A DNA stretch of 64,000 nt. Origin: Sporosarcina obsidiansis. Lineage in GTDB: Bacteria; Bacillota; Bacilli; Bacillales_A; Planococcaceae. The DNA is taken from positions 79,620 to 143,619 of the forward strand of contig NZ_WHVW01000001.1 of the NCBI RefSeq assembly GCF_009651005.1. The letters are read 5' to 3'. Numbering within the stretch: position 1 is the first letter of the stretch; each line of letters opens with the position of its first letter. The position numbers and the translations under genes were made by a program. The notes beneath the pieces were generated by a model. That model was not told the origin of the DNA. It saw only the letters and a program-made list of their open reading frames with translations, and did not search any database. Positions 53,373 through 62,074 of this stretch are shown here, one piece after another.

Positions 53373-53439
53373 GCCACTTTGCCAAAAGATACTCGCCTAT
53401 ACTACGATAGCATTAATCAAATGAAAGGAGGAATAACTT

Positions 53440-53856
53440 GTGAACCAAGTGGCTTTAGTAGGGCGCATCACCAAAGATCTAACACTTCGAGAACTATCAC
53501 CAGGACGGGTCAACACGACATTTGTTCTTGCCATCAATCGTAGCTTTAAAAATGCTAACGGTGAAATTGCGACCGACTTTGTCTTATGCTCCGCATGGGG
53601 GAGACAGGCGGAAAAAGTTGTACGCTACTGCGGCAAAGGATCGCTCGTGGGGGTCAGCGGTAGTATCCAGACTCGAAATTATGAGCGAGAAGATCGGACA
53701 CGTGTATACGTGACAGAAGTGGCGTGTGATGACATTCGTTTTCTTTCATCCAAATCACCAGGAACCAAAGAATCAGAAATGAAAGCGCCTACACCGACAG
53801 AGCCCGCACGTTTTGAGGTCGCGACAGCAAACGAAGAAGCATTACCTATTTTTTGA
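53440..53856 (+). CDS. ssbB: Single-stranded DNA-binding protein (SsbB-like)
   Basis: 138 aa. OB fold MNQVALVGRITKDLTLRELS through VACDDIRFLSS (1-105), then a short variable tail. The C-terminus is EEALPIF: hydrophobic Pro-Ile-Phe end retained but less acidic than the usual DDIPF. The position next to ywpF matches the competence-related ssbB (ywpH), not the replication ssbA. GTG 53440 follows AAAGGAGGAA. Confidence 0.9.
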   Translation: MNQVALVGRITKDLTLRELSPGRVNTTFVLAINRSFKNANGEIATDFVLCSAWGRQAEKVVRYCGKGSLVGVSGSIQTRNYEREDRTRVYVTEVACDDIRFLSSKSPGTKESEMKAPTPTEPARFEVATANEEALPIF

Positions 53857-54215
53857 TGGAACGAAATAGTACTAGAAAGGGGAGGAGGCATAGGCAGAAA
53901 CGCCACTATTCACATCCGCTACTGATCAATTCCGAAATAGAAGATGGATGGAACTCACAATTAAAGAGAAACGCGAAAAAAGAAAAAATTATGAAACATT
54001 ACAAGCATGTTCGCCAACAGCAAGAACTTCCTAGGGGAGGTGGGGACCCCCAACAGGAAGAAGATGTAGCAAGGGGACTGGAAATACAATTTTACGCCAA
54101 ATCATCCGCCGCTCGTCGGATTGGAGACCACTTCCAAAACGGAGCTGGCGGAATACATAATCACATAAAGGAAAGAAAGGAAGAATTGATATGCAAAGAA
54201 ACCATTCCACGATAA
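53856..54215 (+). CDS. Doubtful small basic protein coupled to ssbB
   Basis: 119-codon frame whose ATG overlaps the ssbB stop (TGATG). The product is strongly basic and hydrophilic (KGRRHRQKRHYSH), then GGGDPQQEEDVARGLEIQFY. There is no Shine-Dalgarno and no recognised family; it overlaps the next small gene by 25 bp. Could be chance. Confidence 0.25.
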   Translation: MERNSTRKGRRHRQKRHYSHPLLINSEIEDGWNSQLKRNAKKEKIMKHYKHVRQQQELPRGGGDPQQEEDVARGLEIQFYAKSSAARRIGDHFQNGAGGIHNHIKERKEELICKETIPR

Positions 54216-54406
54216 CTAAGCAAAAAATCCATACTTCCGTCGATCCACCTATTTCCAAAGGTGGACCTCCTCCTCAACAAGACATTCAGCGATTGGAAAA
54301 TCAAGTTGGCCAACTCACTCGTATTATCGCCAACTTGAATGAACGCCTGAACTACTTGGAAACGATCCAAACTAACCCCTTTTTCCTCCCGACCGATCGG
54401 AAATGA
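54191..54406 (+). CDS. Small hypothetical coiled-coil protein (71 aa)
   Basis: ATG 54191 preceded by AAGGAAGAATTGAT. Proline/glycine-rich start (SVDPPISKGGPPPQQDI), then a short coiled coil QRLENQVGQLTRIIANLNER. No family recognised. A hairpin terminator follows 19 bp later, which supports a real transcript. Confidence 0.5.
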   Translation: MQRNHSTITKQKIHTSVDPPISKGGPPPQQDIQRLENQVGQLTRIIANLNERLNYLETIQTNPFFLPTDRK

Positions 54407-54424
54407 CCCCGCACCACAAGGAAA

Positions 54425-54450
54425 AGACCTGCATCCACTATGCAGGTCTC
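54425..54450 (+). terminator. Terminator after the small coiled-coil gene
   Basis: AGACCTGCAT / ATGCAGGTCT hairpin with a 5-base loop; the tail CTTGATT is T-poor. Confidence 0.65.
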
Positions 54451-54526
54451 TTGATTAGTAACAAAACTAGGGAATAAACGAGCAAGTGTTGAGATGCGTG
54501 AAAGAGTCATAGTGCCGGTAACCACA

Positions 54527-54664
54527 ACGCTCCAAAGTCACATCGGAGCGATCGAAAGTGCTGCGTCACCGCTCCAAAGTCGCATCGGACCGATCGAAAG
54601 TATTGTATCATCGTTCCAAAGTTACCACGGAGCGATCGAAAGTGCTACCACACCGCTCCAAACC
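54527..54664. repeat. 21-bp-phased alternating array (array A5), 7 units
   Basis: CGCTCCAAAGT and CGATCGAAAGT units alternate strictly, starting at 54527, 54548, 54569, 54590, 54611, 54632 and 54653. It fills the convergent gap before ywqA, about 75 bp after the terminator. Confidence 0.88.
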
Positions 54665-54680
54665 CAATCTAGCACAACAA

Positions 54681-57422
54681 TTAATTAAAGGACAGTAAAT
54701 CCTCCAACTCCCGATCATTCAATTCTGTCAGCCATTGACTCGAATGAATCAAATCGGCAGATAAAGCGGCTTTCTCAACGAGCATTTCATCAATCTTTTC
54801 TTCAATCGTTCCGACCGTCACGAACTTATGGACATGTACGAACTTGGTCTGACCGATTCGGTACGCGCGGTCTGTTGCTTGGTTTTCAACAGCCGGATTC
54901 CACCAGCGATCCGCGTGCAGTACGTGATTCGCCTGTGTCAAATTCAACCCTGTTCCTCCTGCTTTCAAGGACAAGATGAAAATTGGGAACTCGCCATTTT
55001 GGAACGCGTCCACCAACGCATCACGCTGACTTTTCGGCATACTACCCGTTAGGAAGGGCACATCAATTCCATGCAGCTCCGACAGGCATTGGCGTATCAT
55101 TTGGCCCATCCCGATATACTGCGTGAAAATCAGGCACTGTTCCTCGTTCGTTGCAATTTCAGCTGCCATCGACACGATCCGTGCCAGTTTATTTGATCGC
55201 ATTGTGAGCTCTGCGGCCGGGGCTTGCGGCTCTTTTAAGAACAATGCAGGATGGTTACACAACTGCTTTAGACGGCTTAACATTTTTAAGATCAAGCCTT
55301 TACGCTCGAAACCAGTCAACGTTTCCAACTTGAATTTCGTCTCATCAACAAAACTTTCGTAGAGTGCAGCCTGTTCAGTAGTGAGCGGACAATATTCATT
55401 TTGCTCCAGCTTCTCCGGTAGATTTAATCGCAAAGCAGGATCATTTTTCGTTCGACGCATCATAAATGGCTGGATCCGTGCACGCAATCTACGTTTTTCT
55501 GCTTCCAGATCATCGCGCTCAATTGGCACAATGAACTCTTCACTAAACTTGCGGAAACTGCCTAAATAGCCTTTATGAATGAAATCAAAAATCGCCCAGA
55601 GTTCAGCCAAACGATTCTCGATCGGAGTTCCCGTCAACGCAATATGATGAAGACCGTGCAGTTTACGGATCGCGCGCGACTGCTTCGTTTGCAAGTTCTT
55701 AATATTTTGGGCTTCATCAATTGTCACACTGGCGAAAGTATAGGAAGCCAGCATCTCCCCGTCCTGCGTTGCGGTACCGTACGTAGTCAAAATGATGTCA
55801 GCTTCACGATTGGACATGATGGCCTCAAATTGCTCTTCTCGTGCTCTTGTCGTTCCATAATGAACATGTACCCGTAAAGAAGGGGCAAAGCGTTCCAGTT
55901 CCTTCTGCCAGTTGCCCATCACACTCGTTGGGCAGATAATGATCGAAGGTGAATTCGTTTCAGGTAAGTCATGCACATACAATAAATAGGTGATGAGCTG
56001 CACTGTTTTTCCAAGACCCATGTCATCCGCTAGACAAGCGCCAAAGTGATTATCACGCATGAAATGAAGCCATTCAAAGCCTTCTTGCTGGTATGGACGT
56101 AATTCTGCTTGAAGCGCAATCGGTACAGGTACTTCCGGCAGTCCTTTCTTCTCTTGTAGCATCGTCATCACTTGTCGCAACGACTGCTGCATCGAAAACG
56201 CAACGAGCGGATCGTCATCGTCTTCTTCATCAAAAACTGGTGCGATTTCTTCCGGCACTTCATGGAACAGCAAGTCTTTTACAGTCCATTCGCCATCATC
56301 GACTTGTTCCATCAATTCCTTAATGCGCTTAAGCCAGGCAGGGTCCAAATGAAACCACTCATCACCCGCGCGAATATATTCCCGGTTTTCATCCACCATT
56401 CGTTGGAATTGATCACGATCAATGTCCGCGCCAGCCAGTGAAAATTTCCAATCAAATGACAGCACCTGATCGAGGCTAGCAGACGAATGATAGGACTGCA
56501 TGCCGGCAGACGTCCGGATCTTCAGTTTCGTCTCCGTAACGGACTTTAGCCAAGCAGGCAAAATAACAGGATAATCAAACGCCTGACACAGCGGTAAATC
56601 CTCTTGAATAAATACACGTACTTGCGCATCATTCAACAACACATGGACGAATTGATTCGTATCCGCCAACTCGACTGAACGGAAAATACCTATCATCTCA
56701 TCTTGTCGCTCTTGAATATCAGCGGCATATGGCTTACGTTTTGCAGGCAATGCTTCCTCGATCGAAGCCGTCACCTTACGAGCGGCAGGCGACCACTGCG
56801 TACCACGTTCATTAATCAGCACCGTTTCTAGTAGCCAATCCGTTTCATCGATGTCAGGCTCCGTCAAGCGCAGTGCCACACGGAAAGGTAGTTGTCCAGA
56901 GTCTCCACGTGGCCAGCCGTATTGCTGGAAGTGGGGGAGTAACGCTGGGAAATCTGCCATTGATATACCGAGTGAAGCGAGCTGACCCCGCACGGCAAGT
57001 GACAAATAGCGGCCTGCTTGAGAGGACAATCCGAATTGCTGCATATCAAACGACAATCCATCGTCTGTCGCTGTGATATGTGCGAAAAGAGAAGGGTCTT
57101 GCCAAATTTGTGCAGCCTCCCGAATGCCCTCTAGTATGTCGACATCTTCCGAAGAAGCGCCGGCAAAGTGGACATAGGGATGCCCCGTGGCGGAGAAGAG
57201 CCGAAGAAGTTCATTAACCGATACTTCAATATAGCCATCACGTTGTGGGATAAGCATGCCGTATAACGTCGGCTCATCCGCATAAAACAGATAGGAGATG
57301 AGCATGTCGGTGTCGATTATTCTCTGTTCACCCGAGACGTTTGCACAGATGAGAAACGCACCATCCTGTCCTTCTTTCAAAGTTAATTCTAAGGCAAGTT
57401 GCAAGATGTTCGAATCGGTCAT
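54681..57422 (-). CDS. ywqA: SNF2-family DEAD/DEAH helicase YwqA
   Basis: 913 aa. Long N-terminal region (SNF2_N-associated, about 1-430), then the Swi2/Snf2 ATPase: Walker A LADDMGLGKTVQLI (near 467), box II TIDEAQNIKN (near 570), LTGTPIENRLAELW, and motif VI QATDRAYRIGQ (near 853). Probably translocates on DNA and remodels protein-DNA complexes; its exact role in Bacillales is not known. ATG 57422 overlaps the partner's stop by four bases (ATGA) and has GGAGAAAGGAAA upstream. Confidence 0.94.
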   Translation of the reverse strand: MTDSNILQLALELTLKEGQDGAFLICANVSGEQRIIDTDMLISYLFYADEPTLYGMLIPQRDGYIEVSVNELLRLFSATGHPYVHFAGASSEDVDILEGIREAAQIWQDPSLFAHITATDDGLSFDMQQFGLSSQAGRYLSLAVRGQLASLGISMADFPALLPHFQQYGWPRGDSGQLPFRVALRLTEPDIDETDWLLETVLINERGTQWSPAARKVTASIEEALPAKRKPYAADIQERQDEMIGIFRSVELADTNQFVHVLLNDAQVRVFIQEDLPLCQAFDYPVILPAWLKSVTETKLKIRTSAGMQSYHSSASLDQVLSFDWKFSLAGADIDRDQFQRMVDENREYIRAGDEWFHLDPAWLKRIKELMEQVDDGEWTVKDLLFHEVPEEIAPVFDEEDDDDPLVAFSMQQSLRQVMTMLQEKKGLPEVPVPIALQAELRPYQQEGFEWLHFMRDNHFGACLADDMGLGKTVQLITYLLYVHDLPETNSPSIIICPTSVMGNWQKELERFAPSLRVHVHYGTTRAREEQFEAIMSNREADIILTTYGTATQDGEMLASYTFASVTIDEAQNIKNLQTKQSRAIRKLHGLHHIALTGTPIENRLAELWAIFDFIHKGYLGSFRKFSEEFIVPIERDDLEAEKRRLRARIQPFMMRRTKNDPALRLNLPEKLEQNEYCPLTTEQAALYESFVDETKFKLETLTGFERKGLILKMLSRLKQLCNHPALFLKEPQAPAAELTMRSNKLARIVSMAAEIATNEEQCLIFTQYIGMGQMIRQCLSELHGIDVPFLTGSMPKSQRDALVDAFQNGEFPIFILSLKAGGTGLNLTQANHVLHADRWWNPAVENQATDRAYRIGQTKFVHVHKFVTVGTIEEKIDEMLVEKAALSADLIHSSQWLTELNDRELEDLLSFN

Positions 57423-58993
57423 AGCAGCAAGTTTCCTTTCTCCATTTCTTCCATCAGTGCACGCAGGCGGGGAAATTGCTGGCGAACTGTATTGATATAG
57501 CGATTCCAAAATTCCGTGCGACCATCCCGTTTGGCTGCAGTTTTCATTTGCTTCCATAGTCGGACAGCGCGCCGGTAACTATCGCGATTCTTCTCTTTCA
57601 CTAACTTCAACGCTTCGGCATGCATAAGCGGGAATACGGCACGCGAGTCTTCAGCCAACGCTGTTTTCAATAACGAGCCATCAATCATATCAACGGAACC
57701 TCGCGTCAAATGCATGAGGGCTGCCCACTCATCGTAGCGTCCACGTTCGAAAAGGAAATTCCCATACGCTCGACTTGCTTCAGGGCCATACGATTGAAAT
57801 AACTGATCGCGTTGTTCCTCTGAAACACTAGAAAGAGCCAGCAATTGATCGATTTCTTCTGCAAAAGACGAACGATTTCGTGATGCCAACTGCTGATAAT
57901 AGCTGCCGAGATGGGGAAGCAACTGTTGCATGATGGATTGTACGATATCGAAATCCTCGTCCTCCTTCGCATACAGTGCGAACGCCAACCATTGCGGGAC
58001 GGCTGTTGGATCCAAAGAGTTCAGCTCGTGATCCAACTCGTCAAAACGACCAGACGTTAAATAGAGGAAAGCACGGAACAACGGAGCATCCTTTGCACTT
58101 TCATTTTGGAGACGGTCAAGCTCTTCTGCTAGCTCGGTTTCTTCTGTATACAATTCCGTATAAACTAGTCGGAATGCTTCAAAACGCTTAGAAAACAGAC
58201 CCTCTTCCTCTAGCGCAAATGAATGAATTAAATCTTTCAACTTGGCATGGAAAGCATCCGTCTCAAAAAGCTTAGATTTGGAACTGAGCTGAATGATCCC
58301 TGCCTTCAACTCGGACATCTGCTCATTGAGCCAAATTGTCAGCTGCCACTTGCCGTAATGGTAGGAATCATTGGAAGACAGCTCGCCTGTCAAAAAGGGC
58401 CAAGCTACCCGCAAAATCGTCAAATGGTAATAGAGCGAAAAGAGCGGCTTCCATTCCCATTCAAAAGGAGAAAGCCGCGTCTTTTGCTGTTCAATTATGG
58501 AAGCGTAATGCAAGAATCCCGTAGGTCCTTCTTTTGGACTAAGTTCCCCGAGAGGCTTAACCAACATAGACAAAGCGGAAAGCCATGCATCTGGCGTACG
58601 CTCTGAAATCGTCAGTTGTGTCTGCACAGCACCCGATTGGCGCCAATTATGCAACCAGTCTGAAAGCGAATGAAACTGTGAATACAAATGAAACACCACC
58701 GCGATCTGATGCGCACACCAGCTGTCATTCAGGCATGTGCAGTACGGCTCCATCGTCTGGAAAGAGAGGCGAGCGAACTCTGATTCCGTACCAGAAATAT
58801 TCGCCATTAATGACTGTTCGCTTTCTGTATAGCGATAGGCACCGATCGCATTCATTCGGACGAGGGAAGCTGCCTTTCGTATAATTTCCGCTTTTTGAGG
58901 AACGGACGGTTGGAATGTATGTTTAATATGGTTCATGAACTCTTCAATTTCATGTTCGTGCAAATTTGCAATCCGTTCAATCGTCATTTGCAT
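57419..58993 (-). CDS. ywqB: SWIM zinc-finger protein YwqB
   Basis: 524 aa. The SWIM motif CxCxnCxH is CTCLNDSWCAH (about 84-94), usually a DNA or protein interaction module. The rest is helical, with no enzyme motif. It is co-translated with the SNF2 helicase in a conserved pair. ATG 58993 (MQMTIERIANLHEHE) follows GAAGGAGTTG; upstream in-frame starts would add 11 residues. A TATAATG just upstream may be its -10. Confidence 0.9.
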   Translation of the reverse strand: MQMTIERIANLHEHEIEEFMNHIKHTFQPSVPQKAEIIRKAASLVRMNAIGAYRYTESEQSLMANISGTESEFARLSFQTMEPYCTCLNDSWCAHQIAVVFHLYSQFHSLSDWLHNWRQSGAVQTQLTISERTPDAWLSALSMLVKPLGELSPKEGPTGFLHYASIIEQQKTRLSPFEWEWKPLFSLYYHLTILRVAWPFLTGELSSNDSYHYGKWQLTIWLNEQMSELKAGIIQLSSKSKLFETDAFHAKLKDLIHSFALEEEGLFSKRFEAFRLVYTELYTEETELAEELDRLQNESAKDAPLFRAFLYLTSGRFDELDHELNSLDPTAVPQWLAFALYAKEDEDFDIVQSIMQQLLPHLGSYYQQLASRNRSSFAEEIDQLLALSSVSEEQRDQLFQSYGPEASRAYGNFLFERGRYDEWAALMHLTRGSVDMIDGSLLKTALAEDSRAVFPLMHAEALKLVKEKNRDSYRRAVRLWKQMKTAAKRDGRTEFWNRYINTVRQQFPRLRALMEEMEKGNLLL

Positions 58994-59083
58994 CGAGTCA
59001 ACTCCTTCACAAAGCATTCCTTTCATTATAACGTTTTTCGTGGTTCATTGCCACTGCTTGAGGACGCCTTTGAAGATTCCTGG

Positions 59084-59512
59084 TTACTTCCGCAATTGAT
59101 TTTCGAATAGCTGTAATAAATTTCGTATAGCCGATAAAAATAACTTTCGGTCTTCCTTAGATAGATAGGCGATCAGCATGATAATCTCTTTTAGCTCAGG
59201 CTCTGATTCTATTAAACCGACATGCTGATCCATAAACGTATTCGTATAGCTGCTTTGGTTTTCGAGTGTCTGTAGTCCCTTAAAAGAACGGACGGTTTTC
59301 AACGGTCGGTCCAAAACCATGGCCAGAAAGATATCATCTGGAATATTGTAGACCTTCTTCACAAGAGGCAGATGTTCAATAGGAAACTCCCGACGATCCG
59401 ATTCATATCTTGATAGGTTACCTGCATCAATTCCTAAATCCATAGCCATTTGCTTTTGAGTAATTTCAAGGTATTCTTCTCGATACTCACGTAATTGCGT
59501 ACCAAAACTCAT
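59084..59512 (-). CDS. XRE-family transcriptional regulator
   Basis: 142 aa. N-terminal helix-turn-helix (about 3-60: LREYREEYLEITQKQMAMDLGIDA, split here, then NLSRYESDRREFP); C-terminal helical part ends KEDRKLFLSAIRNLLQLFEN. ATG 59512 follows GGGTGATAAG. It is transcribed away from the gene at 59666, and TTGACAA / TTGTCAA in the gap (59572-59599) may be its operator. Target genes unknown. Confidence 0.82.
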   Translation of the reverse strand: MSFGTQLREYREEYLEITQKQMAMDLGIDAGNLSRYESDRREFPIEHLPLVKKVYNIPDDIFLAMVLDRPLKTVRSFKGLQTLENQSSYTNTFMDQHVGLIESEPELKEIIMLIAYLSKEDRKLFLSAIRNLLQLFENQLRK

Positions 59513-59665
59513 AATCTTATCACCCATTTTTCTCGCCATCTTATAAGAAAAAAAGTGTCACATCTTGATAATTGACAATAAGACAATACCGGTTGTCAAA
59601 TCGGCAATTTAACGTTATTTTGGATAATATGTGAGAAAATTGGGATAATTGTACTAAGAAGGGAG

Positions 59666-60007
59666 GTGGAAGTAATAGAAAGGATGCAATTGACTTTACA
59701 TATTCATCAATTGCAAGACCAATTAGTAAAGGTACGACCTATGCTTCTCAAAGAATCAACCTTTTGGCATATTGCGCAACGGTACGCAGGAAAAATGATG
59801 CATGATGCTCGACGTAAAGTATTCTACTTACACGACATGGTATTTTGTGAAATGTTTTTTCAGAAAGTGGAAATTTATTACGAGAATAATCAAATCGTTT
59901 TTTGGTACAACAAGTCGTGTGGGAATATCTGCCAAAATCTGCACAAACAGCTGGACAAGCTCGGAATTCATTGTGTTCCTTTGCAAAAATCATTTATTTT
60001 AAGCTAG
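59666..60007 (+). CDS. Hypothetical protein (113 aa)
   Basis: Not recognised. Basic, with several Cys and aromatic residues (FYLHDMVFCEMFFQKVEIYY, then CGNICQNLHKQL). GTG 59666 lies at the end of GAAGGGAGGTGG; ATG 59684 would be closer to GAAAGG. Divergent to the XRE regulator, so may be its target. Confidence 0.5.
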   Translation: MEVIERMQLTLHIHQLQDQLVKVRPMLLKESTFWHIAQRYAGKMMHDARRKVFYLHDMVFCEMFFQKVEIYYENNQIVFWYNKSCGNICQNLHKQLDKLGIHCVPLQKSFILS

Positions 60008-60169
60008 AAAAACACGTGAAAACGGCAAGAAGAGCAAATATAACCGCAACAAAAAAATTCTCTTGACATATTGGATGTATTCCGGCTCATATCATTCACA
60101 AAACCCTTCTAATTGTGATATATTATTAATAATCGGAATATTCAATACAATGTAAAGGGAGGGGAAAAC

Positions 60170-60619
60170 ATGTTGCTCGTCCAGCGAATTAAGCCCTTTT
60201 TTACCAGTAAAGAAGAATTCAATTTACGCCTTGTATTTGCCTACCAATATTTCTCGATCATGAAAAATGAGGAAATATTTCAGTTCATTCCGGCAGAAGG
60301 TAAGGAGATTATCATCAACACGAGAAGTTTACAAGTTGAGAACTTAGGGGAGGTATTCGTATTTCAACGGGGCAATCGGTTCATTCGGATCCCACTTTAT
60401 CAATTATTGCTAGTTTCCGATTTACATTTGCATTTGTCGACTATACTCGAAGGAGCGATGGAATTGGAAGGCCATCTACAGGAAGAAAGTATGCGAGAAG
60501 CAGAAGGATTGGTGGAGCGATTAGAGAAAGAGAATTGGGAACGCATGGTAGATTACGCACTCGAAACGAAAAACCGACTCTTATTTAAGGAGTTGATGGA
60601 AGGACTGCGAATGATTTGA
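60170..60619 (+). CDS. IDEAL-domain protein
   Basis: 149 aa. C-terminal segment MVDYALETKNRLLFKELMEGL (about 124-144, given in family style as the IDEAL domain) resembles that of B. subtilis YpiB and ComK. The first 70 residues are a beta-rich part, INTRSLQVENLGEVFVFQRG. AAAGGGAGGGG precedes ATG 60170. Function unknown; IDEAL domains are often adaptor or protein-contact regions. Closed by a strong terminator. Confidence 0.7.
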   Translation: MLLVQRIKPFFTSKEEFNLRLVFAYQYFSIMKNEEIFQFIPAEGKEIIINTRSLQVENLGEVFVFQRGNRFIRIPLYQLLLVSDLHLHLSTILEGAMELEGHLQEESMREAEGLVERLEKENWERMVDYALETKNRLLFKELMEGLRMI

Positions 60620-60632
60620 CAAAATTCTTTAA

Positions 60633-60687
60633 AAAAACACCTCAGTTTACAGCGCATGTATCATGCGTCTAAAACAGAGGTGTTTTT
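60633..60687. terminator. Terminator between convergent small genes
   Basis: AAACACCTCAGTTT / AAAACAGAGGTGTTT outer stem with GCGCAT / ATGCGT inside; A run on the left and T run on the right, so it can serve both strands. Confidence 0.85.
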
Positions 60688-60717
60688 ATGTCGGCTGTAA
60701 CTGTAAGACCATTATTC

Positions 60718-60819
60718 TCATAGTGTTAAGAAATGGAGCGCCACTACGAAAATTCCCGAACCACCTAGGCCCAATGCAAAATCCTGCCAAGTAAATTCAA
60801 TCGTCTTTTCCAAATTCAT
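60718..60819 (-). CDS. Very small membrane protein (33 aa)
   Basis: The minus-strand frame reads MNLEKTIEFTWQDFALGLG, then GSGIFVVALHFLTL and stop. An AAGGAG lies 9 bp before the ATG, a well-formed ribosome-binding site. The C-terminal 18 residues form one hydrophobic, glycine-containing membrane helix after an amphipathic charged start. The bidirectional terminator lies 30 bp beyond the stop. Not recognised; similar tiny single-pass proteins are often regulators of membrane partners. Confidence 0.6.
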   Translation of the reverse strand: MNLEKTIEFTWQDFALGLGGSGIFVVALHFLTL

Positions 60820-60962
60820 CGCTCATCACTCCTTTGTCTATTTCCCGGGAAATATGTCGTATCTTTTCATGCCCCCGCGATAGTCTCTATTATAACCTAT
60901 TCCTCTGGATTTAAAACATTCTGATAATTAAATGAATAGATTGAACTACTATATTTTTCCTT

Positions 60963-61271
60963 TTAAATCAGCCAGTACATCATATCCTCATATTGAGCGG
61001 AGTGCAGAACAAACCGTGCCAAACTATTGTAGGACCGAGCCAAACCACCATCGGACCGAGCCAAACTAGCATTGAACCAAGCCAAACTATTATCGGACCG
61101 ATCCAAACTGCTATCGGACCGAGCTAAACCACCATCGAACCAAGCCAAACTATCGTTGAACCGATCCAAACCATCATCGGACCGATCCAAACTATCGTTG
61201 AACCGATCCAAACCCCCCGCCAACAAATCGTTTCTCTCAATCTCCTGACCACTCCCCAATGCATATTTCAT
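60963..61271 (-). CDS. Possible heptad-repeat protein built from the 21-bp array
   Basis: 102-codon frame. ATG 61271 follows GGAGGT at 7-bp spacing. A unique start MKYALGSGQEIERNDLLAGG leads into about ten seven-residue repeats such as DRSDDGL, DRFNDSL, AWFDGGL and ARSDSSL, then a unique tail HSAQYEDMMYWLI. The repeats arise because the array period is 21 bp, seven codons. Whether it is translated is unknown: good start signals argue for it, repeat origin argues for an accidental fusion. Confidence 0.4.
   Translation of the reverse strand: MKYALGSGQEIERNDLLAGGLDRFNDSLDRSDDGLDRFNDSLAWFDGGLARSDSSLDRSDNSLAWFNASLARSDGGLARSYNSLARFVLHSAQYEDMMYWLI
61013..61219. repeat. 21-bp-phased ACCGAGCCAAAC array (array A6), 10 units
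   Basis: Ten units from 61013, each 21 bp: ACCGTGCC, ACCGAGCC, ACCAAGCC, ACCGATCC and similar, each followed by AAAC and a variable 9 bases. This is the longest and most regular array of its family here. Confidence 0.9.
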
Positions 61272-61387
61272 TAAATTCACCTCCAAAACAAGACATTCGT
61301 TGCAAATTCGTCATTTTTTGATAAAGTAAGAGAGATAGAATTTGATAGTATTCGAACGAACAAGTTGGAGGTAAAGGAGAAGTACAT

Positions 61388-62074
61388 ATGTATTCTACTT
61401 ACAGTTATTGGCGTTCATTAGTATATCCAGACCGGCTTGCCGGCGAACTAGGACAAGGGACGATGAATGGTTTCAAGCGCCGTGTGTTTGCTGTGTTCAT
61501 TTTGGGCATCATTCTGTTTGTACTTCGCGATATGTGGGGCATGAACACGGAAACGATGACGTATATTTTAGCGAACGGCACAGTCGACGACTACACGATT
61601 AGCCGCTATGTTGCACTGATTGGTTCAGTTTTATGGTCAATTCTCTACATGGCGTTTCACTTCTGGGGCGTGGCATGGATCTTAAGTATGATCACAAATA
61701 TTTCTTTCAAACCTCTGTTAAAATTACAGCTAGTCGTAACAGGGTTGCTTTTAATCGAGAAAGCGATCAATTTCCTCATCTTCGCATTAGCCGGCAAAAC
61801 GGCAAGTGTGTCGATATTATCATTTGGACCGCTTGCGATGACCTTTCTCGAAAACTGGTATCTCATCTATTTTGTCAATCAACTGACGATTTTTGCCGCG
61901 CTTATTGTGGCGGTACAATACCGTTTTATTCGCTTCTATGAAGGCGATGAAATCCGCAAAGATGTTATCTGGTTACTCATCGCATTGCAGATTATCTTTG
62001 CTTTAATTACGGCAGCAGTCGGTTTCGTACCTATGGAAAAACTGCTGAATCTATTAATGATAGGGGGGCTATAA
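61388..62074 (+). CDS. YIP1-like integral membrane protein
   Basis: 228 aa with about five to six hydrophobic segments (roughly 30-48, 75-100, 108-128, 150-176, 195-215). The pattern fits the loose YIP1/DUF1282 group; no transport motif is visible. ATG 61388 with GGAGGTAAAGGAG upstream. The stop TAA is immediately followed by the ATG of the next gene, so the two are translated together. Confidence 0.65.
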   Translation: MYSTYSYWRSLVYPDRLAGELGQGTMNGFKRRVFAVFILGIILFVLRDMWGMNTETMTYILANGTVDDYTISRYVALIGSVLWSILYMAFHFWGVAWILSMITNISFKPLLKLQLVVTGLLLIEKAINFLIFALAGKTASVSILSFGPLAMTFLENWYLIYFVNQLTIFAALIVAVQYRFIRFYEGDEIRKDVIWLLIALQIIFALITAAVGFVPMEKLLNLLMIGGL

